DNA of 64,000 nucleotides from Enoplolaimus lenunculus (lineage: Eukaryota; Nematoda; Enoplea; Enoplida; Thoracostomopsidae): positions 186,001 through 250,000 of the forward strand of contig JASANG010001414.1 in the NCBI GenBank assembly GCA_030248215.1, read 5' to 3'. Numbering within the stretch: position 1 is the first letter of the stretch; each line of letters starts with the position of its first letter. A program made the translations under genes and the position numbers. Below, piece by piece: positions 12,788-26,511 of this stretch. The notes beneath the pieces were generated by a model. It was not told where the DNA came from and did no database searches. It saw only the letters and a program-made list of their open reading frames with translations.

Positions 12788-14219
12788 TACTTTCACTTCA
12801 CGTCCGGCTCCGCCAAATTCTGTTGACCTCCGCCTTCGGTGGTTTTCACCACCGGTTGCACCCGGGCGCAAAACTTGTGTGGCTTCATCAATGAATAAAC
12901 AAAATCTTTGTGTTAAAGTGGTGGTTGAGACTCTTATGCGGCTATGAGGTTGCAACGGAAAGTGAAAAATAATGGTGTGTGGTCGTCAAATGAGTTTATT
13001 TCTAAGCCTACTCATGCAAAAAATTGGTATAAAGCTTAAGCTTACTCCATTCCATTCCGACAGAAAAACGTTCCGCTCCTGAACTTTACATGGGCCACTG
13101 TTCGGTACAACACGTCTGTGCGTTTCCTTGATTTGTTTCGGTAAAAACTTCGTCAGAGTATTGCCGGGGAGTGGTTCGGAAATTTGGCCGGTCGTTCAGT
13201 TTTTACTTGATTCGTCCCGAAAATTCAGATCATATGATGCTTGATCCCTCTACGGATTGGTTTTAGGTTCAGTAAAGTTTTTACGATCGTTGCGTTGGTT
13301 TTAGGTTCGCCAAAACTTTTTTCCGCAAGTATTCTTGGTTTAAATGGATTCGATAAAACTTTTTTCCGACGTTTTCCGTGGTTAAAAAGAATGTTTTTCG
13401 TGTTATGTTTCTCGTCAGGGAAGCTGCTGTCCACTGCGTTTTGCATCCGCAATTTGACAGAAAAAAAGCAGAATGGGAGCTATCGCGCTCCGCAGTCAAC
13501 GAACAATTAACGATTTTGCGAACCAAACAACGCGAAAAAGAGTACGACGGAACTGAGCATCGGAAATGGAAAAATTTGGAAAGGTTGGAAAGGTCACAGT
13601 TTTTTAAGTAAGTCCTTATGAGATAAGCTCGAGCTGATTCAGAAAATCACTGTTTACGTTGGAGTTATAACGTGCTGTAGTTATAATCTTCAAATATACG
13701 GTTGCTATGAGGCAAATCAATTTTTAGCTGAACCTGGTAACTTTTTCTGGTTCAACACTTTAGTTAAACGCAAAACGTAGACCTGTGTAGTGTCCAGTCA
13801 ATTACTATACCTGAATGTAACATAAAACACCGTACTACAGGTTATAATATGCGTTTACAAGCTAAACTCGGTAAAATGTCCGAAAAAGTGCCATTTGTCT
13901 CTCATCTTTCAAAGGCTTCTGGTGTCATAAACAGACACACACTAAGTTGTCTTTAATTTTGGCGATAACTGCGTTATTATTAATAAATACAGAACATGTT
14001 GCATACGGAGCAGTGGCGGTATTGCTTTCATTGCATTTTACATCGTTTTTAAGACACGTTTTTCTTAATATAATACACAATAGCACCAGGAATAACAAAA
14101 AAAGACAATTTTGTGATAGACTTCTAATAAAGCTATAATACAAAAATTTGGTGCACCGGCTTAATAGCTTAAACGAACACAGCATTTCGTGCACTAAAAT
14201 CAATATTAATGACAACATA

Positions 14220-14480
14220 TATACACACATATAACACATATATATTATATATTAACATGTATATATACATAAGTAATATGTATTATGTAGATATATGCCT
14301 GTATATCTATGTACATATATATAGATGTATAAATATATAGCGTATACATATTAACATATATATAATATATATTACGTAGATATATGCCTACATATGTATG
14401 TACATATATATAAATATATAAACATATATATGTATATACAGATATACAATATACATGTATAAATATATAACATTTAAGTA
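14220..14480. repeat. TA-rich low-complexity tract
   Basis: Imperfect TATATACATA units run through this stretch. Open frames here are compositional artefacts. Confidence 0.75.
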
Positions 14481-14647
14481 AAAATACAATGTATATAATT
14501 TGGCATTTTGTATTGCTTTGTGCAATGTCTGTGACGCGCATTTTGATAAATTTCATTAGTGTTCGCTTGCAGCTGAAAATGGTACAGAAAACTTTATGCT
14601 TCTTCTTGCACATCGCAACATTCTTGTTTCCTATGTTTGCACATAAG

Positions 14648-14748
14648 CGCAATCACAACAATAACAATAACAATAACAAAAACAATAACAACAATAACAA
14701 CAACAACAACAATAACAACAACAAACAACAACAACAACAACAATTTTA
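14648..14748. repeat. AAC/AATAAC simple repeat
   Basis: Interrupted AACAATAAC and CAACAACAA units. Confidence 0.85.
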
Positions 14749-17700
14749 ACAGCAGTGTCAGCAGTGACCGAGTTCGGAGGAGGGAGGAAGGATAGTGGAT
14801 ACTAAACAGTTTCAGACAGAATTCGTACACATCTCACTTTATAAGATACCGAGCGTTGTATACGGCTCAAAATTGGCTGTCTTTTGTGGTATTTATTCTC
14901 TGTGCTGCTTGAATTCGTTAGTTTTATGTATTTGTTTTCGTTACGTGCTTATCGTATGAGAATTTGGTGCTTCCGAGGCGCAGCAGCTCCAGGTTAAACC
15001 CTTTGTTCGACTTATGTTGTTTCTTATAAGACTAATATGTATTGTGTGTGTGTGTGTGCTCAAATTTATTATTTACCCGTGTTCGAAAGGTTTTTATAAA
15101 AGTTTCTTTGCGCCGTTTCATCTTGCGGCAACTATATGCCCCCTTGAATAAAAGTTAACAATATTTTACCAAATATACGTATATATACACACACCGTAGG
15201 TGTATCACAGCTAAGCTGAATAGTTGTTCCAGGGCTGTGTAATTGTGTGTTCTGCAAACGGAATGTAAACGCAGTATGCAAGACAAAAATGATTTTTGCA
15301 GCGTTGTAGGCTTTTGTTTTTTCGGGAGAGAGAGCGGAGGGGGGGTTAGGCGTATATCGACGATATATCTGTCCCTAATTTTTGCGGTGTCCGGGTGCTT
15401 TGGCTGTATATTATTTGTGACACTTATTCTTGCCTGTTATATTAATCGTTTTAGAGGCGTTTGTATGACAAATTTTAACTATATTGTATACGTATTTTTA
15501 TCTGTGTACAGGTGTTCAGAGCATTGTTTTGCGGAATAAACGTCAAGTGTTTCCTCACATTCGAAAATCTTTAAACTTTTCTTTTTTGGCTCATAATATT
15601 GTCACTGTCCTAAGCGAAAAAAAACAGAGTTAATATTCAGTCGATCCCATTGGATGATACAAATTTGAGGATCCACGTTAGTCTCTGGACTGATTTTTTT
15701 CATCATGCTTTTATAATTAATGTATTCGTAGTTATATGTGTATGTATACATATATTTTATATATGGTATACATGAAATTAAAGCTTATTTCCTTGATAGG
15801 CAGTGGCCATCACCTTGGGTTTCGAATATGCAGAGTTTGTTATTGATTTTACAGTTCACCTATTGTTCGGTTCAAATTTAAATAAAGTTTGGCGTCAATT
15901 TATTTTGTACGAATTAAACGGTAAGTTTGAACAGATAAAAATATTCAATATCCGGCCGGCGTTAAAGCTTCAGCTGGGCCGTGGCTATCCAGTTTAAGGC
16001 TTTCAAAAAAGAAAACTGTTTTATTTGCAATAAACGCAAGCTTATTGGAATTTTTAAAAAGACTGCCAACATATCTTTTAATTAAATTATGTTTACTGAA
16101 TTCACTGTGGCACCGAAAAATTCGGAACACCAGAGCAGGCGCTTAAGCAAGGTTGGTGGTATGTGAGCATCCCCACGAAGTTTATTTAAAATTTTCAAAT
16201 CGTATGAGTCCCTGGATGATTGTATTCGAAAATACAAAAATAGATAATAGCATATCGTACTGTCTTTAAAGTTTTTATTCTGGCTACGCGAATGAAAACT
16301 ATATAGTATTTACATGTTGTGAATATGATTTCACCGAAATTAAGAAACTCAAATAAAACATAGTAGTATGTACTGATTGCAACTGGGTTTATGAAACTTT
16401 CAGGTTCGATTTGAGTCATTTTTTTCAATTTCACAGTTGTTTTTTCTCAATTCGAACGGGAGTTCACAAGCACCCGATGAAATTCCCGGGTACCCCGTTG
16501 ATTGAAAATACATTCAAAATATAACTTGACAACAAATGAAATTAACAATGCGTTGTCAGTTGTGGTTCTTCTCTCGTCTCGATCAGCGGCGGATCAAAGG
16601 ATTGTTCGGAAGGGGGAATTAAAACGTATTTATAGAAAATTTTTTCGATATTTTAAGATTGACCAGTTGAGCCCAACATGCAAAATGACCTAATTTGGCT
16701 AGTAACTCCGCTAGATTTTCATCAGTTTGGCTAGGAAATAGATTTTGAGCTTTCGATTAACCATTTGTATCGCGAAATTTTCAACACAGCACAGCCAGTG
16801 GCAGGTACATCCACCACGAGGATACAACCCGATATCCGGCTTTGGCAAAAATCGACATCATGCTCCAGTGTTCTACATTGCCGGATATGCATTGCTGATA
16901 AATATAACATAACTCTATATTATACTATTATTTATAACTAAAATTACAATATTTGGCTGGCTACAAATTTTCAAATTTTGGTCTAAATTATAATTATAAG
17001 TACGTCAAGAAATTAAATTAATATACTACAACATATTTCAGGAAGTACACTAAATTAGCGCGGCTAGGATTAACTTATTGTTGTAATACGCATTTTTAAG
17101 TATCCGGCTTCAGCAACTTCCGCAGCTGGAATTGAACTATCTGATTCCGGTATTCTTTAGTATCCAGTAGAACGCTTCCCGTTACTCCTTGGGTCTGAAC
17201 CATTTGCGCCGCAAAATTTTCAGGGCCGGCAGGACTAGCAGTAAAGATGAACCCACCATTTCCTCCTGGGTTCGCCACATCTGTGTTTATGTACGCAAAA
17301 TGACTGTAAGGTGAAATTTTATCACTTCGTTTGTATAATACCACGAGTCGATGATAACTTTTTTGCAAGAGTGTGCGACTGGATACATTCTGTGTGCAAA
17401 ACAATGTACTCGGCATGCGTTGCGTTTCTAGCCTTCCCTCTCGCTTTATTTATGGGGTACAACCTTTGCGAATGACGGCACTGTACTAATACGACATCAG
17501 AAAGGCTCCGCTTAGATCCTGATGCACGGGCGGACCTGGGCGACCTAGGGATCGGATATTTACCATAAGATTTATTACTAAATTTAGGCTTGGTGTTTCG
17601 GTTTCTTTCGTCGGACGTTTCCTTCTCTGTTTTATCGTTTCCTTAAGTATGTTCTTGCGCAGTACATTGTTGACCCTAAATATTTGGTTTATACGTGTCT

Positions 17701-18083
17701 GACAGCAACACACTAAAGCAATGGTCGGTTCAATGGAATCCCGGCTCTGGCAGTCCTCGGGACCGGCGCACAGCCGATGTTTTGTGACAGCATTAAGCAC
17801 TAAAATTGTGTGTTGACTTCTTGCTCGCATCGCTCAAAAAGTTTTTATTTCACAAGTATATCTTGTGCGTGTCGCCGTCAGAAATTTCTGTCTTCCTTTA
17901 TTTTCTGTTTATATTTAATGCAGCAATTATAGCCAAATAATAACAATAGTTGATCGGTACTGCTTAACTTAGAATTATTCTGTAGAATAATATGAATGAA
18001 ACTTAAAGTAGCCGACGATTTTTGTATTCAGCTTATTCATAGGACTTTGTGCAACCTGCAGCAGGATATAATCCAGCAAACTA

Positions 18084-18103
18084 ATGGCTGGAAGACAATT
18101 GCG

Positions 18104-18155
<52 letters not shown>

Positions 18156-21100
18156 ACAGCATTTTCTCAGGACGCTAGGCCTAAAAATTTAACCGCTTTG
18201 CCGTATTCAAGCAAAGGTTTACCTATTTTACCACCAGCACCGCTCCGTGAGGGTGGACGCTATGATTTTGACGACGGAGGCTGTTATTGTGGACAATGGG
18301 AAAATGGTAAAGCGCATGGGTTCGGTATATGTACAGGACCGAAAGGACAAGGTCAGTATAGCGGCGCGTGGAATTACGGTTATGAAGTGTCCGGCGTGTA
18401 TAAGTGGCCGACAGGTACGCTGTATGAAGGTAGCTGGCAAAATGGTAAGCGGTCAGGGCTCGGTGTAGAGCATCGAGGCAGATGGATATATCGCGGGGAG
18501 TGGTCGAATGGATTTATGGGACGCTATGGAGTGAGAATATGCACAAATTCAGAAGCGAAATATGAAGGCACATGGCTCAACGGGTTACAAGATGGATATG
18601 GCACAGAAACTTATGCAGATGGAGGTATGTCGCAAGTCGTTGTGTTTCTTGGCAAGCCCGCAGCATACTTACCGTGCTAAGGAAGGCTGGAAAAGTTTTA
18701 GGAGGGGAACACAAGGATTTGCGATGATTTACAAACAAGTTTGAAACTTCTAGGAAAAGCCAAAATTGTTCCACGAAGCATGATCCCCCTGTCCTCCCTC
18801 TGGCTACGAGCCCGTTTCTTGCACTATGATTTTGGTTATTATTAATGGTAAACATTACTTGGTTTTGAAGAACGTTTACCCATGTTAACTATACGATCCA
18901 GCCTACTAAGATACCGACGGACTGGGTTAGTTAGCGACTGAGAATCTCAGGCTTAGGCTTAGGATTAGACTTATGTTTACGCTTAGGCTTAAGCTTAGGC
19001 TTAGGTGTAGTAGCCAGAGCCTTATAGATAATATGGGCCGTAAGGTTTATTTAATGTTGGCAGTTTATGGATTTTCCCCTAAATGCATGATACAAATCAA
19101 TTTTACTCTCATGTTGAAGTATATAATCGGTACAAGATTCTGTAACGCAATCAATGCAAGTAGTGTTAGGAGAATTGCGCTATATTCTTCTCGTACCTAG
19201 CACGTGTGCGGCACTGCGCGTCATGTTTGGAAAATTAATTTGGTACGGTGCCGCATGTCGGCGCGTAGCGACGTTCGCCAGCGTGCTATACTCTAAAGTG
19301 AAGACGTAACCCTAAAGGTTTCGTTCGTTGATAATACAAAGGTGTTGTCTTTACTGGTTGCAATCGACGCTGGCTTACGGTTAAATCTGAGAAAATTTTT
19401 GAAGAACTGAGCTCATATGATAAATATTTGTTTGCCTAGGCTAAACACGGTTCAGTCTAGAGTCATCGCCATATGTATATAGCCAAGATTTAGGGTTTAT
19501 GTACAGTTGCATAGCCATGGTTTCATTTCGGAAGGGTATAAGTTTAATTTTTAGACCTTAGAATCCAGCAAATGAAATTTCAGAAAGGGATATGATCCCA
19601 CTGTTCTTCACCTTGCATGCGCATCTGTCTTATTTCACTCGCCTCTGTCTCATGTCATATTTTTGCTTCAGGCAAATATCAAGGACAGTGGTTTCGAGGC
19701 CTGAGGCATGGTTATGGTATTCGAAAATCGGCCCGGTATGGAAATGCAGCGCGTACTCGGTCTAGTGCGCACGCCCACGAATCCGTGACTTCTCTGGTCG
19801 ATGAAGTCGATTCAAAAGCGCCTGAGGAAACCAAGCGAACCCCAGGTACGTAAGATTAGTGTCGTCAAATTTGTTGCCCATGTTACTTTTACAGCCGTCC
19901 CGGTTACTGGTGGATCCTTAAAGAACTGGCTTATACTTTAGACTACATTTTTTGCATAGGCTTAGGCTTAGGCTTAGGAATACGCTTTTGCAACGCTTAG
20001 CCTTAGGCTTAGGCTTACGAATACGCTTAATCTACTGTTACGGTCCTAAAAGTAGCATTGGCCAAAATTTGTAATCACTTTTAAAAATTATATAATCGTT
20101 GAAAACTACAAAATTACGTTTTTTGGTGTAATCTTTACCAGTTCAACTGAAGCGGTTCCGGTTTCTCATTCTTCATGCCTCCGGATGATGCGAACCTGTT
20201 AAATGACTAATGTCGGTCACCTGTACATGCATTATAAAACAGCGCAACGGATGCCATATTGAGGAACATAACTGCTACTACGGCATAGCAAAAACAATGT
20301 CTAAACGAATCTATGATGCTAAGGGGCTGCTTCTCAGTACTAAATATTTGTAAGAAATTTGATGACATATACAGTAAGAAAACTTGTTCATTATTTGACT
20401 GAAAAATGGATAAATTTTGTCACATATAGGCCGAATACCTTTCTTTACTTGCAGTTATGGTTAGTGGCTTACTGGCGTCTATGTACTGATAGCTCGAGCC
20501 ATGTTACTTTAAGGGGCGTCCAGGTTTCTGGTGGGTCCATAAAAGAGTAGGTTTGGATTCTAGATTATAGTTTTTTTGCTTAGGCTTAGGCTTGGGCTTA
20601 GGCTTTGGAACACATTTTTGCAACGCTTAGGCTTAGGCTTATGCTTAGGAACACGCTTAATCTACTGTTACGCCCCTTAAAGTAACATTGGCCGATAGCT
20701 CGATAAGTCTGTGGTAGAAGCTAGACGCTGCAAGTATTCCATTACAAAAATATTGTTTATAAACGAATCATTAATGATAGGCTTCTGCCGCGGGGGGCAG
20801 AAAGTGGTATAAGTCGTTTATCTGAGGAGTAAGTAGAGTAGATAAGGCATTTTTATCTACCAAGGGGTGGTTGGTGGATACGACACAGTGATAATTTTAA
20901 AGCGTTATGTAGGACTTGGAGGGGATGCAAGTCGCAGCGGATTTGCGCTTCGTGCAAAAAGTGAACCAGCACCACGACATCGATCACAATCCGAGCGTTC
21001 GCTCTCAGGACGGCGTGGCATTATGCGTGGATTTCGAATCAAAAAACAAAGCTCAACGGGCGATATTCATCAACGAGTTGCATCGGTTGGTCCTGGCGAA

Positions 21101-23907
21101 ACAACAGGTTAGATGGACAAAATGAAGTACACTCTGGAGCCGAATAACTTTAATTAATTTCCTTCTCTAGTGGTTGTTGAAACCGGAAATTTTATTGAGT
21201 GCACACGTATTTCTCGCAAAAAGTAACCTAAATCACAATTATTTGCTATAATTTGTTATAATTTAGTTCCTACACGCGCTTTAATATTCACTGTGTTTCT
21301 TTGTATATTTATTTCCGATGGTTGGATAAGATGTTACTACGAAATACCTATTGGTTGGGTTTCTGAAATTTTACCTTAGTATTGACTCAAATTGAGCCAT
21401 TGTCATAACAAGAAAGTAATAATTTTCGTATATATTAAGCAGGCACGATGAGTTTACAAATTTAATGACGCCATGGTTAGTATGCCTGAATGGTTAATTT
21501 GTAAAAAATCAAATTTAGTTAGCGACTTAAGTATTTACTTAACTTAAGTACGCTTTTAAAAACGACAAAATGTTTAAGTAATTAAATAATTACTTAGCAC
21601 GTATTTAAGCACCGAGTTGTACTTAAATAGGTTTCAGAAACCTAGCCATTGTGATTTTGTTCATAAATAATATGTAATATTGACTCATGTTACATGTTTC
21701 AACAATGAATATCTGGTAATATAAATTACCGGAGTAGGAGCGGGATATCCGGTCACACCGTTTTTACTTTCACAGGTTGTACGATTTATCCTATTATGTT
21801 TCAATAACAAAGTTTTCTTGGTCGCCCCGGTCACTTTCAAAAATTCTTTTTTGATGTTGTACCTTCTCAATTTGCCGAAATGAAGTCCTAGCTGATCCAC
21901 CCCATTGATCCGTTGCATCAATAATTACGTAGATATTAGAAAGGGTTACTGTGAAATCATATTTATATATGTCGATGCATCTCATGCTATAATTGCAGGC
22001 CCTATACGAAGCTCAGGCAGCGCAGCGAGTTGTACCAGCGAAGAATCAGGTTTGACCAATTTAACCGGTGACGTAATTGCGGTCGCGGACGAAATCGTTG
22101 GCCCAGATGTAACCGAAGAGTATTCTGGCGAATGGAAAAATGACAACCGGTCCGGATTTGGAGTTTGCGTTCGGTCTGATGGGCTCCGCTACGAAGGTGA
22201 ATGGTTCAATAACCGCAAATACGGCTATGGCATAACGAGATTCGCTGATGGTACAACTGAAGAAGGCAAATACAAAAATAACGTTTTAATTTTGTCACAA
22301 CGCAAGAAAAACATTTTGTTCGTTCGAGCGGCGAAAATGCGCGAACGCATTGAGGCCGCTGTTGCGCAGTCAGGTCGTGCAGCGCAAATGGCGTCTCAGA
22401 AGGCGAATATTGCCAAAGCAAGGTACATCGCGCTCGTTGTCAAGCCAAAAGAACGTGCTCGTTTTAGTAGTTAGTTTCAATATAGCTCATTAAGTAATCT
22501 GAACTCCGTTATATGCCACTCGGAAAACTTCCGTGCCTTAGCAAAGTGAAATGATCTGGTTACAGCTTTGAGTCAAACATTGTCGTGTTCAACCTTAGGT
22601 TGTGATTCATTTTCTTTGGGTAAAATATACGCCGTATACATGCAACCAATTATATTTAAACCTTTCAGCCTATAGGAGGGTTTTTACGGTGTATGAAAAT
22701 TTTGGCACGCGTTTTTTGCGAACGCACTAAGCATATAGCGCATGCTGCTGTCTTTATCGACATCTATTTTGCATTTCCAAAACAAAATTTAAAATCATTC
22801 TGACGTTTTGAAATTGTTTCAATTATTATTGTAGGATGTCGACCGCGAACGAACGAGCTGAAGAAGGCGAGCAAAGTGCAGCGCAAGCACGCGAAGATAA
22901 CGAAATCGCTCGGATTGAAGCGAATCGCATTTCGCCAGAGTTTAACAAACACGGTAAGACAAAAATAATATTTAAGGAATAGAATTCCAGTCACACATAC
23001 ACATATATATTATATATTATATATACATATATATAAGCAGCTTATTTTCCGCCATGCACGTTGCCAGAATTTCATTTTTGGATTTGTATGTGTAACTCTT
23101 ACGGATTGAGTTTCGTGTTCCAGAAGATGTAACGATAATTGTTTACTCCTGTCACCTGTGTTTAGTTTGCGAAAAGTGTTTTTTTACCACTGATTTATCA
23201 GACAACAACGTCGCTTATCAATGAGTTTGATTCGCTAAAGTTTGCACTATAAATTCGTCGAAAAAAGCGTTTTGAGTTGTAATTCAGCGCGTGAGTGCAA
23301 CAAACTATTGCACAGAATGCGCGATGTGTTAATATTGTTAAATGTTAAGGTCCACCGTCAACCATTGCGAACAACATTGCCGAATTAATTGCCGGAGGTC
23401 GTCACACATCAGACGCAATTGGACAACAACATTCAACACCACCACCAACAACAACAACAACACCAAGCAGTGAAGATCACAGTCAAATTCATAATCGCTC
23501 AAAATCACTGTTCATTCCAAAAGACAATAGCAGTAGTCATTGTGAATCGCGTAGTTTTGTGCCAGAACACTCCGGTGTTGCAATTACACCGCCCGCTCGT
23601 ACAGTTAAACCATCACCGCCTTTGCATCCTAGTAATCAAGGAGCGTCACAAAATATGGTCACCGGCAGCAGTCAATCGCATAGCCCGTCCCAAAATACCA
23701 CGGTGGCTGCTCCGGTAGCTTCGCCATCGAATTCACCAGTCGCGTCCAATCAATTACCTAATGCGGTACCTTTTCACGGACCAACCCAAATCGCCGCTAA
23801 CAGTAATGTGCCTTTTAATTCTACCTCCATTAACGCCGGCCAGCTACAACAGCGTATTGAAAACGCTCAGCCTCAATATTTTTCACTCGGTACATTACAA
23901 CAGTCGC

Positions 23908-23942
<35 letters not shown>

Positions 23943-25813
23943 GTTATGCAACAAAATCATCCGACTATGTCAATGCAACAACATTTTGCAACACATGTTG
24001 GACAACCTTTGAATTACCCTAACCAACCAGGCCGGCTTGCTTCGGCAGCGGGTTATGGCACCGATCCACATACTGGCATGAGGACTGATCCGCGGAACGC
24101 TTCCCTGCCTGCCGCTGGTTATCCCATACCGCCTGCGATGCAAACGCGAGGCGCTTTGCCTATGCCAGTCCAAGGTCTGTCGGGCCAGCAACAACTACCG
24201 GCACAACTTTTGCAGCAGCAACAACAGCAATTACAACAATTACAGTTACAACAATTACAACAACAACAACAATTAATGCAACAGCAACAGCAACAAATGT
24301 TTGGTTCATCACAAATGCAAAATCCTAATTTATACAACAATCCAAGTGCAATTCCGGTTCAACCGCAGCAATTACAACAACCACACCAGCAACAGATTGC
24401 TGTAAGCCATTTAAACGATTCAAATACTCAACATCATAATTCAACAACTCCAACTGATACTTCTACTACGGTTAAATCGAGCTTTGCTAATAATACAACA
24501 AATACGTCGACGCAGAATTCCGCAAATGTGACTGAAGCTGCCCTACAGCGGCGATCAACTGTTGCGATGGGTCATCAAGGTGCGCTAGCGTCATCAAAAC
24601 GAAGCAACGAAGCCCCGGTGAAAAGCGGAACTGGTACTACAAATACCGGTGGACGTAGTGGCGCTGGTGGAAGCGGCAGTTCTCTGACCATGAGCCGCGA
24701 AGAGCTGTCACGTCTTGGACGGCAACGGCGCGAAGAACGACAACGTGAACAAGAACAAGAACAACTTCTCAAACGAAATCCACTTCGATATTTGACTCAT
24801 CCGTTGTTTAAGGTAAGCAATTTCGAAATGGTGGCATGTTTGCCAAGGTGGCCGTAGCAAGGATTTCATTTCGGGCGGGTATACAATGATTATTTTCTGG
24901 GCTGTATGATCCAGCTGCTTATTCTAACGCTGATAGTAGTGCCCTGTTTCTCATATATACAGATGTTTCAAGAAGGAAATAACCTTCCCTCTGGGCCTGG
25001 CCTACTCCCATGTTTATATTAGATGCCGGCGGTGCTAGTATTGATTTTTTTGCACGCAGATTTGAACAGTTTTACCCCTCATCATTTAGAAATTCCCTTG
25101 ACACTTGCCATCAATAATTTCGATGCATTGCCGGGTGAAACATTGATTGGTATTTCGGCCCGAAGCCAAGGAGAGGCAGGAGGGGAGCTCGGCCAACCTG
25201 GAAAAATTTTGGCCCCCCCCCCTTGAAAGTTTTCAAATCTTGCTTGTAACTCATTGAAAACCCTTGAATGCGCCTGCTGAAAATTTTTAGCCCCCCCCCC
25301 CAGCAAGGTGAGCTGGCTATGGGTCTGTTGGTATTCCTCGCAGATTTTAGAATGAAAGCCATTTCAAAGTTTACAGGGCTGCACTCGTGTCATATTTTTA
25401 GCTGTTTAAACTAGACGTCTTTATTCGAGTTTGAAGCCATCAAACGGACAATGGCACAATGTAACTTTGGTCATACTGAAAACCAAACCACATTATCATT
25501 TCACGTTTTTGTTTTTCATTCTTGACACTTTTAGAACGATTTATAGAATCAACAATACGTTTTTAACCGAGTTTATGAATATATATATATTAAATTTTTA
25601 GTAATGTTAGTTTTAGAAGTATACGTATATAAATCGATTGTAATCCATAAATTAAACTTGTAAACATTTTTGTTTCGATTTCAGGAATGGATCGCTAGTC
25701 ATAGACTTGTCCTCATGATATTTTTGATCAACGCCGTGTTAACAATCATATTCTACCGGTTGCTATCCAATCCGAAAGGTGCTAACAACAGTAAAGATCC
25801 AGGTTCAGGATGA
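18084..25813 (+). CDS. JPH: Junctophilin, complete, seven exons
   Basis: Junctophilins tether the ER/SR to the plasma membrane in excitable cells: MORN motifs bind the plasma membrane and a C-terminal helix anchors in the ER. Exons 18084-18624, 19672-19845, 20913-21107, 21999-22422, 22835-22953, 23350-24812 and 25685-25813 (TGA) sum to 3045 bases, exactly 1015 codons with stop. Six MORN motifs follow [10 protein letters not shown] at about residue 57 (for example [14 protein letters not shown] and [14 protein letters not shown]). A joining region follows, then two more ([28 protein letters not shown]) and EEGKYKNN. Next come an Ala/Glu/Arg-rich helix ending ISPEF, about 490 Gln/Ser/Thr/Pro-rich residues, and a membrane segment [20 protein letters not shown]. 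The start is set by an in-frame stop just upstream. The roughly 56-residue N-terminal extension with 17 Gln is unusual; vertebrate forms begin at the GGRFDFDDGG block. Confidence 0.96.
18100..18157 (+). repeat. CAA microsatellite encoding poly-Gln in junctophilin
   Basis: A pure CAA run gives 17 consecutive glutamines at residues 8-24. Pure triplet runs are prone to length change. Confidence 0.9.
18948..19013. repeat. TTAGGC-like short array in a junctophilin intron
   Basis: Repeated GCTTAGGCTTAGG units with variants. The same motif fills the interior of family M MITEs at 19874-20065 and 20496-20693, so this is probably a remnant of that family and not a telomere. Confidence 0.6.
19874..20065. 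mobile_element. Family M MITE (TTAGGC interior), copy in junctophilin intron 2
   Basis: The ends TTGCCCATGTTACTTTTA and TAAAAGTAGCATTGGCCAA are inverted. The interior carries two blocks of repeated GGCTTA. It resembles 20496-20693 throughout. Confidence 0.7.
20496..20693. mobile_element. Family M MITE (TTAGGC interior) with 8-bp target duplication
   Basis: The inverted ends include ATGTTACTTTAAGGGGCG and CGCCCCTTAAAGTAACAT. GATAGCTC flanks both sides (20488-20495, 20694-20701), an 8-bp duplication consistent with hAT. GCTTAGGCTTAGG blocks lie inside both ends. Confidence 0.82.
25140..25320. mobile_element. Family I-like fragment with poly-C tracts
   Basis: Two runs of 11-12 C sit either side of GAAAAC/GAAAGTTTTC-type sequence, and the right end reads CAGCAAGGTGAGCTGGC. 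It resembles the CCCCAGCAAAATCAGCTG element at 50037-51164. Last intron of junctophilin. Confidence 0.4.
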
Positions 25814-26092
25814 ATAACACAGATGTGTAGTACGTTGGTTCAGTCATGGTTAATAAATGCAATTTGACCAATGCAAATTATCGAGATACTTCAAGCTGAA
25901 TTGAAACGAATGTCAACAACTTTAGTCGGAGCTATACATTTCGATTAGATCAGCTTTACAACGAGCTTTGTTTATATCGAAGACTGCAAATTTTGAAAAT
26001 CAAATATATCATAGTTCAGATTTGAAATTGTTCATCTGGTTTTCACCTTCTGTGCCGATTCCACTGTTGGCAAACGAAGAACCATTTTAGCG

Positions 26093-26098
26093 AATAAA
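26093..26098 (+). promoter_or_regulatory. Possible polyadenylation signal of junctophilin
   Basis: AATAAA occurs 280 bases after the stop and is followed by a TTTTGG stretch. No nearer canonical signal was noticed. Confidence 0.45.
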
Positions 26099-26342
26099 AT
26101 TTTGGCCGCAATGCTGGATTTACTTATTGTTCAAGCGACGATCACAAGAATTGAACGCACATCTTTCGTTGAACTCGATATATAATTACTACTAGGTTTC
26201 AATATTTGGATGGCTCTGTACCTAAACACCTTCAAAGACATGTCTACTCTAGTCTTGGGTCGTTATTCGATGAAACTCCAATATTTTTACCTTTTTGGTT
26301 TTCAATCGCTTGTATGTCTAGTAACAGAGAATAGTTGCAAAC

Positions 26343-26511
26343 ATTGGCTCATGTAAAGATCAGGGGCGGAGCGTTTTTCTTGCGCGACTGCAATAGAGTA
26401 CGCGTAAACTTTACATCATTTTTTCGCTTAGGTATAAGATCGCTCTTACGACTGGTTTTTGGTTTAGGCATATGCTTATACTACTGTTACGTCCCTGTTC
26501 TATACATTGGC
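26343..26511. mobile_element. Degraded family M MITE
   Basis: It holds GGGGCGGAGC, CTGCAATAGAGTACG, CTTAGG variants, and a right end TGTTACGTCCCTG then ACATTGGCC, as in other family M copies. Boundaries are approximate. Confidence 0.45.

Larger units (their letters stand above)
9781..18083. other. Intergenic spacer between GATAD2 and junctophilin
   Basis: No conserved coding exon was recognised on either strand. It holds an inverted repeat K copy, hAT-like and pogo-like MITEs, a short tandem array, and TA-rich and AAC-rich low-complexity tracts. The junctophilin promoter and 5' UTR must lie towards the right end, but no core element can be named with confidence. Confidence 0.6.

Noticed and set aside
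14245-14652. 135-codon minus-strand frame rich in Tyr and Ile
   Set aside because: It is the translation of a TA-rich tract; composition explains it.
14489-14749. Open frame with Asn/Gln-rich end
   Set aside because: It is read through an AAC/AATAAC simple repeat with no homology or splice support.
17096-17416. 106-codon minus-strand frame
   Set aside because: No recognised motif, and the region contains CCGGCTTC-type repeat pieces also seen near 16835 and 58720; a gene call is not supported.
18948-20680. Interstitial telomere
   Set aside because: The TTAGGC words are confined to MITE interiors with inverted ends and, in one case, a target duplication.
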